A DNA stretch of 56,344 bases. Source: Bacteroidetes bacterium ADurb.Bin145. Its GTDB lineage: Bacteria > Bacteroidota > Bacteroidia > Bacteroidales > VadinHA17. A program made the translations under genes and the position numbers. The notes below the pieces were generated by a model. It did not search any database. It was not told where the DNA came from and saw only the letters and a program-made list of their open reading frames with translations. The DNA is taken from contig MWDJ01000019.1 of assembly GCA_002070505.1 (NCBI GenBank), positions 1-56,344 on the forward strand. Direction: 5' to 3'. Below, piece by piece: positions 35,983 through 44,481 of this stretch; positions within the stretch are counted from its first letter, which is position 1, and each line of letters starts with the position of its first letter.

Positions 35983-37077
35983 TCACAAATAGTTTATCGG
36001 ATTTGTATTTATCTCTGAAAACCGGAGTGCAAATGTAGGGAATTTTTTCCGAATTAATTCGTATAAAATCTCCGTTGAAAATTTTTCACTTTCATAATGG
36101 CCTGTATCAACGAGAAGTATGGCATCGCCGGCATCAAAGAAATTATGATATTTTATATCGGAAGTCACGAATGCATCTGCCCCTGATGCTTTGGCCTCAT
36201 TAAGCAGTGAGATCCCTGCTCCTCCGCACAGCGCTACCCTGCCGATCTTCTTTCCTGAAGCACCTGAATATCTTATCCCCTCAGCCTGAAAAGTTTTTGA
36301 GATCAGTTCCAGGAATTTTCCTTCCTCCAGCGGCTTTTTCAATTCGCCAACACATCCCAGGCCGATCTCAATATTTTCATTTTCAAGCGGATAAAGATCA
36401 TAAGCCACCTCCTCATAAGGATGAGCCTTATGCAATGCATTTATCACCTTACCTTTAAGGTGAGAAAAGAGGATCGTCTCAAACCTGACTTCCTTCTCAA
36501 AATGATCTTTGCCTTTTATGCCCACATAAGGATCCGTCAGGCTGTTGCCCCTGAAGCTCCCGGTCCCTTTTACAGCGAATGCACATCTGTCATAATTCCC
36601 TATGACCCCGGCTCCGGCATCAAAGAGTGCTTCTCTCACCTTATCCAGACTAGCTTCGGGGATAAATGTCACAAGTTTGAGCAACCTGTTTTTCAATGGC
36701 GATAACACCCTTATATTTAACAAATTAAGCTTCTCAGCCATCTTCCTGCTTACACCGTTGGAGATTACATCAAGGTTTGTGTGTGCGGAATATATAGCAA
36801 TATCATTCTTTATCGCTTTAACGATAGTCCTTTGCGTACTGTCTGAACCTCCCAGCCGTTTTAAACTTCCGAAAATGAGAGGGTGATGCGAAATTATCAC
36901 ATCGCATTTTTTTGTGATCGCTTCTTCTACAACTTGCTCAGTCACATCAACAGTTATTATCGCAGAACTTATCTTTTTCTCAGGTAAACCAATCTGCAGT
37001 CCCGAATTATCGTATCCCTCCTGGAAAGATAAGGGTATCGCTGAATCGAGATATGAACATAAGTCTTTGAGTATCAT
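35983..37077 (-). CDS. Nif3-like dinuclear metal centre protein
   Basis: 364 residues, the long form with an inserted CutA-like domain (about 130-230). Metal-binding positions are 'IISHHPLIFGSLKR' (paired His), 'YSAHTNLDVISNGV' (His, Asp) and 'LLVDTGHYESEKF' (Asp, His, Glu near the C-terminus). 'YDNSGLQIG' lies at residue 21. Members form toroidal hexamers. Proposed roles include GTP cyclohydrolase I-like activity or NIF3-type metabolite repair; the reaction here is not established. ATG 37077. The gap to MerR upstream is 325 bp and filled with simple repeats. Confidence 0.9.
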   Translation of the reverse strand: MILKDLCSYLDSAIPLSFQEGYDNSGLQIGLPEKKISSAIITVDVTEQVVEEAITKKCDVIISHHPLIFGSLKRLGGSDSTQRTIVKAIKNDIAIYSAHTNLDVISNGVSRKMAEKLNLLNIRVLSPLKNRLLKLVTFIPEASLDKVREALFDAGAGVIGNYDRCAFAVKGTGSFRGNSLTDPYVGIKGKDHFEKEVRFETILFSHLKGKVINALHKAHPYEEVAYDLYPLENENIEIGLGCVGELKKPLEEGKFLELISKTFQAEGIRYSGASGKKIGRVALCGGAGISLLNEAKASGADAFVTSDIKYHNFFDAGDAILLVDTGHYESEKFSTEILYELIRKKFPTFALRFSEINTNPINYL

Positions 37078-37169
37078 ATTAAACTATTTGGATATTATTT
37101 TTTCCAGCAGATTATTACCCATTACACCCTGAACTCTGGATGCCCCCCTTCCTCATTTATGCTAAATTA

Positions 37170-37402
37170 ATATTAATCAAGGAGTTACACAGAGTTTACA
37201 CGGAGTTTAAAATTTTTTCCCGCAGTACCGATAGCGATCGGGATCGCAGATTAGTGCAGGTTTTCCCTCACTGCCCTGCACCTTGCACCTGAAAATACAT
37301 CCCCCTAACCCCCTTCAAAGGGGGAATTAATCCTGCTGCAGTCACCATCGCTACTCACAACTCACCTCTCACTACTCACAACTCACCACTCACCACTCAC
37401 CG
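37170..37402. repeat. Mosaic of short intergenic repeats upstream of the Nif3 gene
   Basis: From left to right: 'ggagttacacagagtttacacgg' (CACGGAG-type box, about 37181-37207), 'cccgcag' box (37219), 'CTGCACCTTGCACC' (37275-37288), CATCCCCCTAACCCCCTTC with AAAGGGGGAA (37298-37326), and seven perfect 7-bp units CTCACNN (37354-37402). The last unit ends exactly where the MerR stop codon begins. Only 37078-37169 is ordinary spacer. Confidence 0.85.
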
Positions 37403-37738
37403 CTAGAACCCATCCCTCAACTCCAGCAACAGCTCTTTAATTCTTCTCAGCGACTCGTTAATCTCGTATTTATAATCAGTCTCTTCCCATTTGCCGCTCA
37501 GTTTTTTCTTTGCACCCGGGAGTGTCATCCCTTCTTCCTTAAGAAGATGATGTATTATTTTCAGGTTCTTCAGATCTTCAGAAGTGAAAAGCCTGTTCCC
37601 TTTTTTGTTCTTCATCGGTTTCAGGATCCTGAATTCATTTTCCCAGAACCTGACAGTAGAAACAGGAACCTGGAGTATCTTCGAGACCTCTCCTATTGAA
37701 TAATAAAGTTTTTCGACAGGTTTTTCGGTGTATGGCAT
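37403..37738 (-). CDS. Small MerR family transcription regulator
   Basis: 111 residues. The winged-helix MerR DNA-binding domain has 'YYSIGEVSKILQVPVSTVRFWENEFRIL' (about 12-39), 'NKKGNRLFTSEDLKNLKIIHHLLKEEGMTLPGAKKKL'. A short helical tail follows. It lacks an effector domain or metal-binding cysteines. In many Bacteroidota a MerR gene of this size follows an M23 peptidase near alaS, as here, although a CapA gene is inserted in between. It starts 5 bp after the CapA stop. Target unknown. Confidence 0.9.
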   Translation of the reverse strand: MPYTEKPVEKLYYSIGEVSKILQVPVSTVRFWENEFRILKPMKNKKGNRLFTSEDLKNLKIIHHLLKEEGMTLPGAKKKLSGKWEETDYKYEINESLRRIKELLLELRDGF

Positions 37739-37743
37739 GGCAG

Positions 37744-38817
37744 TTACTTATATTTAATTTCGCCCTGATCAGAAATCGTTATTAGTGAATCGGGAAAATC
37801 GAGAGCGTTAAGGTCCCTGATCTTTCTTATCACTCTTTTATCAGGATCAATTCTCACCCCTTCCGGCCTGCTCTGGAACACTGGTATTATCCTGCCCGAA
37901 AGGAATTTCCCTTTTATGTCAACCTTCAGCTTTATCAGTGGTGCGATCCCGTTTGGTCCTGTTATATTGAATCTACCGAAGGTACAAAAATTACCAAGAC
38001 TATAACCAATAAACCGTTCATTATAGACCTCGATTGCCCTTGTCACATGTGGTCCGTGACCGAATACAACATCAGCACCGGCATCGATCATCCTGTGTGA
38101 AAAATTATATACATCTCCCCTGCTTTCACCGAGATGGAACTCCTCTTTCTTCGGTACACGCTGAAAATCTGCGCCTTCGGCTCCGCCGTGGAAGGATACA
38201 ACTACAATATCGCATGTATCATTTAGGAACCTGACTATATTTTCAGCCTCAGCTATCTTGTTTATGTTGACAGTACCGGCATTAGGAGCAAAAGCGCAAA
38301 AGCCGTAACGAATAGAATCCCTTTCGACAATTGCATAAGGTTTTTCTATTAATCCGGCATATTTTATATCAAGTGAATCGAGTAGTTTCATTGTACGCAT
38401 ACGGGCCGGATATCCAAAATCTCCGAAATGGTTGTTCGCTATGCTAAGCATGTCGAAACCTGCCACTGCAAGCGCTTTCGAATATCTCTCCGGCATTTTA
38501 AAAAGGTAGCATATTGTCGTATCCCTGCATTTTTTAGCCGGGGCGCCATAATCCAGGAAGGATCCTTCAAGATTACCGAAGGTGATATCAGCTGAGGCCA
38601 GGGTATCGGCAAGACTGCCAAGAAGCAATAAGGGGTTATCACGAGGGGGCAGGATCCCAGGCGCCGGGAAAGTTGAGCCTAACATTATGTCGCCAACACC
38701 AATAATAGTTATTTCACGTTCAGTGAAAGAGGAATCGGGCTCTGCAGAAAGGACCAGATCGTTCCGGAAGAATAAACTGATTATGATTATTATTATGAGA
38801 CGAAGGGTTCTCTTCAT
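37744..38817 (-). CDS. CapA/PgsA family protein (metallophosphatase fold)
   Basis: 357 residues with a signal peptide (1-24, ending 'VLSAE'). The CapA domain motifs are in order: 'ITIIGVGDIMLGSTFP', 'ADITFGNLEGSFLD', 'GFDMLSIANNHFGDFG', 'VVSFHGGAEG' and 'DAGADVVFGHGPHVTRAIEVYNERFIGYSLGNF'. Relatives take part in poly-gamma-glutamate capsule synthesis or export or act as secreted phosphatases; no pgsB/C partner is present, so a wall-associated hydrolase role is equally possible. It sits 18 bp after the M23 gene and 5 bp before MerR, inside one transcription unit. Confidence 0.88.
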   Translation of the reverse strand: MKRTLRLIIIIIISLFFRNDLVLSAEPDSSFTEREITIIGVGDIMLGSTFPAPGILPPRDNPLLLLGSLADTLASADITFGNLEGSFLDYGAPAKKCRDTTICYLFKMPERYSKALAVAGFDMLSIANNHFGDFGYPARMRTMKLLDSLDIKYAGLIEKPYAIVERDSIRYGFCAFAPNAGTVNINKIAEAENIVRFLNDTCDIVVVSFHGGAEGADFQRVPKKEEFHLGESRGDVYNFSHRMIDAGADVVFGHGPHVTRAIEVYNERFIGYSLGNFCTFGRFNITGPNGIAPLIKLKVDIKGKFLSGRIIPVFQSRPEGVRIDPDKRVIRKIRDLNALDFPDSLITISDQGEIKYK

Positions 38818-38835
38818 AATTGCTTTAAAGAAGGC

Positions 38836-39807
38836 CTAATCAAATGATTGCCCGGTTTTTGAAGCAATTTCGATCATCTCTTCGTATTCCTCGGGGGACA
38901 GATCATTGAAATAGTAATTTACAGGATCGACATTGTTCCCGTTAAGCTTAATCTCATAATGAAGATGAGGAGCAACCGACGTACCTGTGTTACCGACAAA
39001 ACCGATTATATCACCTCTTGATACCTTCTGACCAACTCTTACATTTGCCTTGTCCATATGGGCATAAATGGACTCATATCCGAAACCATGATCGAGAATG
39101 ACATGGTTGCCCAGTCCTCTTTTTGCTGAAACAACTGCTTTAACAGTAGCGTCACCGGTGGCATAGATATCAGTTCCTGTCGGGGCTGTGAAATCCATTC
39201 CAGCATGGAACTTGATTATCTTGTAAATGGGATGTATCCTTAATCCATAACCGGAAGCTGTCCGTTTAAGATCCTTATTAGATATGGGGAGAATGGCTGG
39301 TACAGCTTTCAGCATATCCTCTTTTCTCTTTGCCAGTTCGATCAGCTCATCGAAGGACTTTGACTGCAGATAAACCTGTTTTCGTATTTTGTCGAGCCGT
39401 TTTGTGGTCTCAATCACGATGCTTGAATTATTGTACCCCTCAAGTTCCTTGTACCTGTTAACACCACCTTCACCGCCTTCCCTAAGCGTTGACGGGATAG
39501 GTTCAGCTTCAAAGATTGTCCTGTAAAGGTTATCATCTGTTTCCTGAAGATGGGTAATGACTTTATCAAGATCATTCATTTCCCTGTGGATAAGGTCATA
39601 TTGCAGGGTAAGCTGATCGATCTCACGTAACAGGGCCTTCTCCTTCGGGGAATCGAAGAATATTGCGAAGATCATATAGTAGACTATAGCAATCAGCAGG
39701 GAGCCTACCAGATATGCTAACCCTCGCAGGAGAACAGCCCTGAAGCCGAGTTTCACCTTGTCGAAGCTCAGTGATTCAGGATTGAACTTATATTTCGATT
39801 TTGGCAT
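38836..39807 (-). CDS. M23 (LytM) family cell-wall peptidase, copy 1
   Basis: 323 residues from ATG 39807 ('MPKSKYKFNPESLSFDKVKLG'). The open frame extends 13 codons further, but the -7 box lies within that extension. One membrane segment is at about 32-54 ('LAYLVGSLLIAIVYYMIFAIF'), then a coiled coil and a complete LytM zinc site: His and Asp in 'FHAGMDFTAPTGT' and His-x-His (H281/H283) in 'APHLHYE'. Expected to be a periplasmic endopeptidase cutting peptidoglycan cross-links during growth or division. Closely related in layout to the next gene; the two are tandem paralogues. Confidence 0.92.
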   Translation of the reverse strand: MPKSKYKFNPESLSFDKVKLGFRAVLLRGLAYLVGSLLIAIVYYMIFAIFFDSPKEKALLREIDQLTLQYDLIHREMNDLDKVITHLQETDDNLYRTIFEAEPIPSTLREGGEGGVNRYKELEGYNNSSIVIETTKRLDKIRKQVYLQSKSFDELIELAKRKEDMLKAVPAILPISNKDLKRTASGYGLRIHPIYKIIKFHAGMDFTAPTGTDIYATGDATVKAVVSAKRGLGNHVILDHGFGYESIYAHMDKANVRVGQKVSRGDIIGFVGNTGTSVAPHLHYEIKLNGNNVDPVNYYFNDLSPEEYEEMIEIASKTGQSFD

Positions 39808-39814
39808 AACGGTG

Positions 39815-39822
39815 CAAAGATA
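39815..39822 (-). promoter_or_regulatory. -7 box of the M23 copy 1 operon
   Basis: On the minus strand TATCTTTG (exact TAnnTTTG) lies 7 bp before ATG 39807, giving an almost leaderless mRNA. A TTG about 21 bp upstream could serve as the -33 element. It fixes the start at 39807 rather than 39846. Confidence 0.6.
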
Positions 39823-39890
39823 ATCAATAAATAAAAACCAAAACAATTGCCCTTCGGTATGTTTTCATAACGTAAAGACTAAAAAGCTGA

Positions 39891-40856
39891 TTACTTTAAT
39901 TTCATGCTTGAAGTAAGCATCCGGATCATCTCAAAGTATTCATCCTCGGTAAGATCATTATTAAAGAAGTTAAGAGGATTCTGATGATTTCCGTAAAGAT
40001 CTATCTGATAATGAAGATGAGGACCCGACGAAGTTCCTGTGCTGCCGCTTAATCCTAAAAGGTCACCTCTTTTTATATCCATCCCTACAGATACCTTAAT
40101 ACTGCTAAGGTGTCCGTAGGTCGACTGGTATCCGTATCCATGGTCAATAACGACATGATTTCCGAAACCTCCTGAATTCCATCCGGCGGCAATTACCTTT
40201 CCGTTGCCTGTTGCATAAACTTCAGTACCATACGGAGCGCTGAAATCCTGTCCATAGTGCCACTGAGGCGTTCCAAGAACAGGATGGACTTCTCTGTATC
40301 TGATTCCGTCGCCAAGTTTTATTGTAACATCGACCGGGCTTATCATAGGCAGGTATTCATACATCCTTTCCCACTCAATTCTTCTTTCTTCGATTGCTTC
40401 GAAAGATGACTGCTGAACGCTCACCATATTTTTCATCTCATCAATCCTTTCGCGGACCGACTTCATCATATCCGAGTAGACATAACCGTTAAGGCCCCTG
40501 TACCTGTCGACACCTCCGAAACCCGGGTTCCTGATTGACATAGAGACAGAATCCATTCCGAGTATAGGCCGGTAACGTATCTCGTCAGACATCCTGAGAC
40601 TCTCTATGACCTTAAATGAATTATTCAGTTCCCTGTCCGCCAGTTTATACTGAAGCTTCATATTCTCAACCTGCTGGTTAAGCATTTTCTCTTTTGGCGA
40701 TCCGAAGAAACTATGAAATAATGTTGCATAGATAACAGTCAGTGCAACAGTACCCCCAAACCATAACGACAGCCGGCCAAGCTTCTTTTTCAACGGAAGC
40801 TTTACCTGCTTAAATTGCACATCATTAAGGTCAAGGAAGTATCTTCGGGTCCGCAT
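39891..40856 (-). CDS. M23 (LytM) family cell-wall peptidase, copy 2
   Basis: 321 residues: cytoplasmic N-terminus, one membrane helix (about 27-47, 'LSLWFGGTVALTVIYATLF'), coiled coil to about 170, then a LytM domain. The zinc site has His and Asp in 'WHYGQDFSAPYGT' and H280/H282 in 'GPHLHYQ'. Shares 'GYGYQSTYGHL', 'GDLLGLSGSTGTS' and an NNDLTEDEYFEM tail with copy 1, which is clearly its paralogue. It is divergent from alaS, a neighbourhood that recurs across Bacteroidota. A good promoter lies at 40898-40929. Confidence 0.92.
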   Translation of the reverse strand: MRTRRYFLDLNDVQFKQVKLPLKKKLGRLSLWFGGTVALTVIYATLFHSFFGSPKEKMLNQQVENMKLQYKLADRELNNSFKVIESLRMSDEIRYRPILGMDSVSMSIRNPGFGGVDRYRGLNGYVYSDMMKSVRERIDEMKNMVSVQQSSFEAIEERRIEWERMYEYLPMISPVDVTIKLGDGIRYREVHPVLGTPQWHYGQDFSAPYGTEVYATGNGKVIAAGWNSGGFGNHVVIDHGYGYQSTYGHLSSIKVSVGMDIKRGDLLGLSGSTGTSSGPHLHYQIDLYGNHQNPLNFFNNDLTEDEYFEMIRMLTSSMKLK

Positions 40857-40897
40857 TCTCCAGTCCGGGATTTCGAATTTTTATATTTGGTGATCGA

Positions 40898-40929
40898 CAA
40901 ATCTAAACCAAATAATTTAATTTTACAAA
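40898..40929 (-). promoter_or_regulatory. Promoter of M23 copy 2
   Basis: On the minus strand TTTG (40926-40929) is followed after 20 bp by TAGATTTG (40898-40905), a full match to the Bacteroidota -33/-7 pair. The start codon is 41 bp downstream. Confidence 0.75.
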
Positions 40930-40971
40930 CCAATTTTAAGGTATATTTACATAAATAAGCATGATTTTTTG

Positions 40972-43605
40972 ATGATGAACTCAAACGAACTGAGACAGAG
41001 ATTTTTCGGATTTTTCAGATCGAAAGAACACGAAATAGTGCCATCAGCTCCAATGGTGATAAAGAACGATCCGACACTGATGTTCACTAATGCGGGGATG
41101 AATCAGTTCAAGGATATTTTCCTCGGTAACGAGCTCCCGAAATTTAATCGTATAGCTAATTCCCAGAAATGCCTCAGGGTTTCCGGCAAGCATAATGACC
41201 TGGAGGAAGTGGGTCACGACACCTACCATCATACAATGTTTGAGATGCTGGGCAACTGGTCATTCGGCGATTATTTCAAGAAAGAAGCTATCGAATGGGC
41301 CTGGGAATTCCTGACAGCAGAACTTGGCATACCGGCCGACAGGCTCTATGCAACTGTCTTTGAAGGCAATGCGGGGGAGAATGTACCCCGCGACAATGAG
41401 GCGTTCGACTGCTGGAAAAAGTGTTTTCCTGATCCGGCCAACCGCATTCTCGATGGTTCAAAAAAGGATAATTTCTGGGAGATGGGAGAAACAGGTCCCT
41501 GCGGACCCTGCTCCGAGATCCATGTCGATATAAGGGACGATAAGGAAAGATCAGAATTACCGGGACATAAGCTTATAAATAAAGGCCATCCGCTTGTTGT
41601 TGAGATATGGAACCTTGTGTTCATCCAGTATAACCGCAAAGCTGACGGTTCGCTCGAACAGCTTCCTTCAAAACATGTCGATACCGGCATGGGATTCGAG
41701 AGGCTCTGCATGGTGATACAGGGAAAGAAGTCGAATTATGATACTGATGTGTTCCAGCCGGTAATTAAGGAGATAGCAAGGATAACAGGGAAACAATACG
41801 GGGTAAAAGACACCCGGGATGTTGCAATGCGAGTTGTTGCCGACCATCTGAGAGCTGTTGCCTTTTCAATTGCCGACGGTCAGCTGCCATCAAACAATAA
41901 GGCCGGATATGTAATAAGAAGGATTCTGAGACGGGCAGTGAGGTACGGATATAATCACCTTGAAATGGAAGAGCCTTTTATTTACAAGCTGCTTCCGGTA
42001 CTGGTAAATTCAATGGGAGATCAGTACCCTGAGCTCAAAGCATCAGGGGAACAGATTGCAAAAATCATAAAGGAAGAAGAAGTATCCTTCCTCAAAACCC
42101 TGGGAAAAGGGTTAAAGATGATCGGCAGCATTATAGACGATCTGAATAAAGACAACAAAAAGATACTTCCGGGCAAGGTAGCTTTCGAACTGTACGACAC
42201 ATATGGTTTCCCCCTCGACCTCACTCAGCTGATACTTAAGGAACATGGCCTGGAAACTGATATCAGGGGCTTTGAGGATGAGATGAAAAGACAGAAATCA
42301 AGGTCAAGAGAAGATGCTTCGCAGGATACAGGCGACTGGACAGTCATTCAGGACACCGGAAGCACCGTCTTCACAGGATATGAGAAAACAGAGGATGATG
42401 TGTTGATAGCCAAATACCGGACAGTAAAATCAAAAGGAAAGGAGATTTGCCAGCTTGTCTTTGATAAAACACCCTTTTATGCCGAATCGGGTGGACAGGT
42501 AGGTGATTGCGGATCGATAACCTCTGAAAAAGAAAGGATTGAAATCGTCGATACTATCAAAGAAAATAACCTGATAGTGCACATTTCGAAAAAGCTGCCT
42601 GCAAATCCTGAGCTAAGCTTCAAAGCTGCCGTTGATATCGAGAAGCGGCAAATGACAGCAAACAATCATACAGCTACCCACCTTCTCCACTATGCTTTGA
42701 GATCAGTCCTTGGGAAACATGTGGAGCAGAAAGGATCGCTTGTCACTCCCGACCGGCTCAGGTTCGATTTCAGCCACTTCGGAAAACCATCAAAAGATGA
42801 GTTGCTTAAAGTAGAAATGATCGCGAACGGACTGGTACGGGAAAATCATCACAGTAAGGTGATTGATGGCATATCGATGAAAGAGGCACAGAAGATGGGA
42901 GCGATAGCACTTTTCGGAGAGAAATACGGAGAGAAGGTGAGGGTTGTACAGTTCGGTGACTCAGTAGAGCTCTGCGGAGGGACACATGTAGACTCAACTG
43001 CCAGCATCGGTATTATCAAGATCGTTTCAGAAGGAGCCATAGCAGCAGGAGTAAGAAGAATCGAGGCTGTAACGGCAGCGAAAGCTGAGGAATATATCAA
43101 TGAAAAGCTATCCGTAACGGAAGACATAGCTTCCCTTTTAAATAATCCGAAGGATCTTAAGGCAAGTATTGAAAAACTGATATCAGAGAACAGTAACCTA
43201 AGAAAGACAATAGAGAAACTTGAAGCCAGGGATGCTATGAATGCCCTGAAGGAACTAGAAGACAAGGCGGTAATGATAAATGAAATCAGGTTCATTTCAG
43301 GCCGGATAGAGACTGACAATCCTGATTTACTGAAGACTATTGCATTTGAAATAAGAAAAAGATCTGAAGACAGCATTCTGGTTCTTGGTTCCGAATCAGC
43401 CGGAAAGGCCGTTCTTGTTGTTATGATAAGTGATAAGCTTGTAAAGGAAAAGAACCTCGATGCTGTGCGCCTTATCAAAGAGATCTCCGGCGAGATAAAT
43501 GGCGGCGGTGGCGGTCAGCCTTTCCTGGCAACTGCCGGCGGCAGGAACCCGGCCGGAATCGGAAACGCGCTGAAGAAGGCGGAAGAATATGTAAGAAAGA
43601 TTTGA
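40972..43605 (+). CDS. alaS: Alanyl-tRNA synthetase
   Basis: 877 residues from ATG 40972 (a second ATG at 40975 is possible; a TTG at 40969 is unlikely). The class II catalytic core begins at once ('RQRFFGFFRSKEHEIVPSAPM'), with 'LMFTNAGMNQFKDIFLG', 'EVGHDTYHHTMFEMLGNWSFGDYFKKEAI' and 'GMGFERL'. The editing domain has zinc ligands His566 and His570 ('HTATH') and Cys668/His672 ('CGGTH'). The C-terminal C-Ala domain ends in a glycine-rich 'GGGGGQPFLATAGG'. Complete and normal in length. A -7-like TATATTTA is at 40942-40949. No co-directional partner is seen. Confidence 0.97.
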   Translation: MMNSNELRQRFFGFFRSKEHEIVPSAPMVIKNDPTLMFTNAGMNQFKDIFLGNELPKFNRIANSQKCLRVSGKHNDLEEVGHDTYHHTMFEMLGNWSFGDYFKKEAIEWAWEFLTAELGIPADRLYATVFEGNAGENVPRDNEAFDCWKKCFPDPANRILDGSKKDNFWEMGETGPCGPCSEIHVDIRDDKERSELPGHKLINKGHPLVVEIWNLVFIQYNRKADGSLEQLPSKHVDTGMGFERLCMVIQGKKSNYDTDVFQPVIKEIARITGKQYGVKDTRDVAMRVVADHLRAVAFSIADGQLPSNNKAGYVIRRILRRAVRYGYNHLEMEEPFIYKLLPVLVNSMGDQYPELKASGEQIAKIIKEEEVSFLKTLGKGLKMIGSIIDDLNKDNKKILPGKVAFELYDTYGFPLDLTQLILKEHGLETDIRGFEDEMKRQKSRSREDASQDTGDWTVIQDTGSTVFTGYEKTEDDVLIAKYRTVKSKGKEICQLVFDKTPFYAESGGQVGDCGSITSEKERIEIVDTIKENNLIVHISKKLPANPELSFKAAVDIEKRQMTANNHTATHLLHYALRSVLGKHVEQKGSLVTPDRLRFDFSHFGKPSKDELLKVEMIANGLVRENHHSKVIDGISMKEAQKMGAIALFGEKYGEKVRVVQFGDSVELCGGTHVDSTASIGIIKIVSEGAIAAGVRRIEAVTAAKAEEYINEKLSVTEDIASLLNNPKDLKASIEKLISENSNLRKTIEKLEARDAMNALKELEDKAVMINEIRFISGRIETDNPDLLKTIAFEIRKRSEDSILVLGSESAGKAVLVVMISDKLVKEKNLDAVRLIKEISGEINGGGGGQPFLATAGGRNPAGIGNALKKAEEYVRKI

Positions 43606-43618
43606 CAGTTCAAATGTC

Positions 43619-43692
43619 GTGCAGGTCTTGCAGGTCGTGCAGGTCGTGCAGGTCTTGCAGGTCCCATACGACTTGCACGACTTGCAGGACAT
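43619..43692. repeat. 9-bp GTGCAGGTC array, head-to-head
   Basis: Five 9-bp units KTGCAGGTC run from 43619 to 43663. After 'ccatac' the inverse units GACTTGCAC and GACTTGCAG follow (43670-43687), so the array can fold on itself. The same unit occurs at 48423-48479 and 51751-51781. Confidence 0.9.
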
Positions 43693-43991
43693 CATTTATC
43701 TGCGATAATCTGCGAGATCTGCGGGAAAAAATAATTTTGGGAATCTTCAACTCCGTGTTAATCCGTGTCAATCCGTGGTAAAAAAGAAATTTACCACGGA
43801 GATCACGGAGATCACGGAGGTGCACAGAGATTTCACGGAGGTTTAAATTAATTTCTCCTTCCTGTGATAATTTCTAGCCCGGTGATTCCGTAACGCCTTA
43901 ATACTTTAAAATCAATGACTTCCATGGCATTACTATATCTCCTGGTTAAAGATAATATCCCCCCTTCCGGCTTTTATCCCCGATAATTTCT

Positions 43992-43999
43992 TATTTTTG
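43992..43999 (+). promoter_or_regulatory. Candidate -7 box of the DUF6452 gene
   Basis: TATTTTTG matches TAnnTTTG, 17 bp before ATG 44017. No -33 TTTG is seen at the expected distance. Confidence 0.5.
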
Positions 44000-44016
44000 G
44001 GCGATGTAAAATTGAT

Positions 44017-44481
44017 ATGAGAAAATCATTTCTTAAAATAATCTCTGCGTTTTTAGTTATAATACCTGTATTTATCTTCTCATGTACACCCGGTTCATGT
44101 TATGACGAGACGGAAGCCAGGGTGAAAGCATCGATGTACCAGTCGGCAACAGAAAAGATCGTTGCACCCGATTCTGTTTCACTTTTCGGACTCGAAAGAG
44201 ACTCGGCGATATATAAAAAAACATCGAACATCACCAGCATGCTTTTCCCTCTCGATCCTACAACTGAAACATGCACATTTCTCGTAAAGATCAATGGCGA
44301 ATCAGATACGGTGACATTCAGCTATTCGTCCTATGCTCATTTTATATCGAAAGAATGCGGCTATACATACTATTTTACTATTGAACAGCCAGTCACAACG
44401 AACAACATAATTGACAAGATAGTTTTAACCAAAAAGACAATAAAGACACTGAATGAGGAGAATATGCGCATATATTATTAG
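44017..44481 (+). CDS. DUF6452 family lipoprotein
   Basis: 154 residues with a lipoprotein signal peptide ('FLVIIPVFIFSCTPGSCYDETEARVKA', Cys about 23, conserved 'SCYDETEA'). The rest is a single beta-rich domain ('VSLFGLERDSAIYKKTSNITSMLFPLDPTTETCTFLV', 'KECGYTYYFTI'). The family is restricted to Bacteroidota, has no known function, and is nearly always followed by a DUF6048 gene, as here: the next gene starts 29 bp before this stop. The pair probably forms an outer-membrane unit; this is inference from synteny. Confidence 0.82.
   Translation: MRKSFLKIISAFLVIIPVFIFSCTPGSCYDETEARVKASMYQSATEKIVAPDSVSLFGLERDSAIYKKTSNITSMLFPLDPTTETCTFLVKINGESDTVTFSYSSYAHFISKECGYTYYFTIEQPVTTNNIIDKIVLTKKTIKTLNEENMRIYY

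Larger units (their letters stand above)
43606..44016. other. Intergenic gap after alaS, repeat-rich on the left
   Basis: ATTTGA-cagt-TCAAAT spans the alaS stop (43600-43615). Then comes a head-to-head 9-bp array (43619-43692), 'ctgcgagatctgcgggaaaa' (43710-43728), CACGGAG boxes ('ccacggagatcacggagatc', 43794-43845) and 'ccgtaacgccttaatac' (43887-43904). The right third is plain spacer with the DUF6452 promoter. Confidence 0.7.

Noticed and set aside
42849-43478. 209-aa serine-rich minus-strand frame inside alaS
   Set aside because: Antisense of the AlaS editing and C-Ala domains, which are intact on the plus strand.
43619-43692. Possible CRISPR array
   Set aside because: Units are 9 bp and directly adjacent with no unique spacers; no cas genes in the window.
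43396-43695. Minus-strand frame encoding a CKTCTTCKTC repeat protein after alaS
   Set aside because: It is generated by the 9-bp array and antisense alaS sequence; similar frames appear at every copy of the array in several frames.
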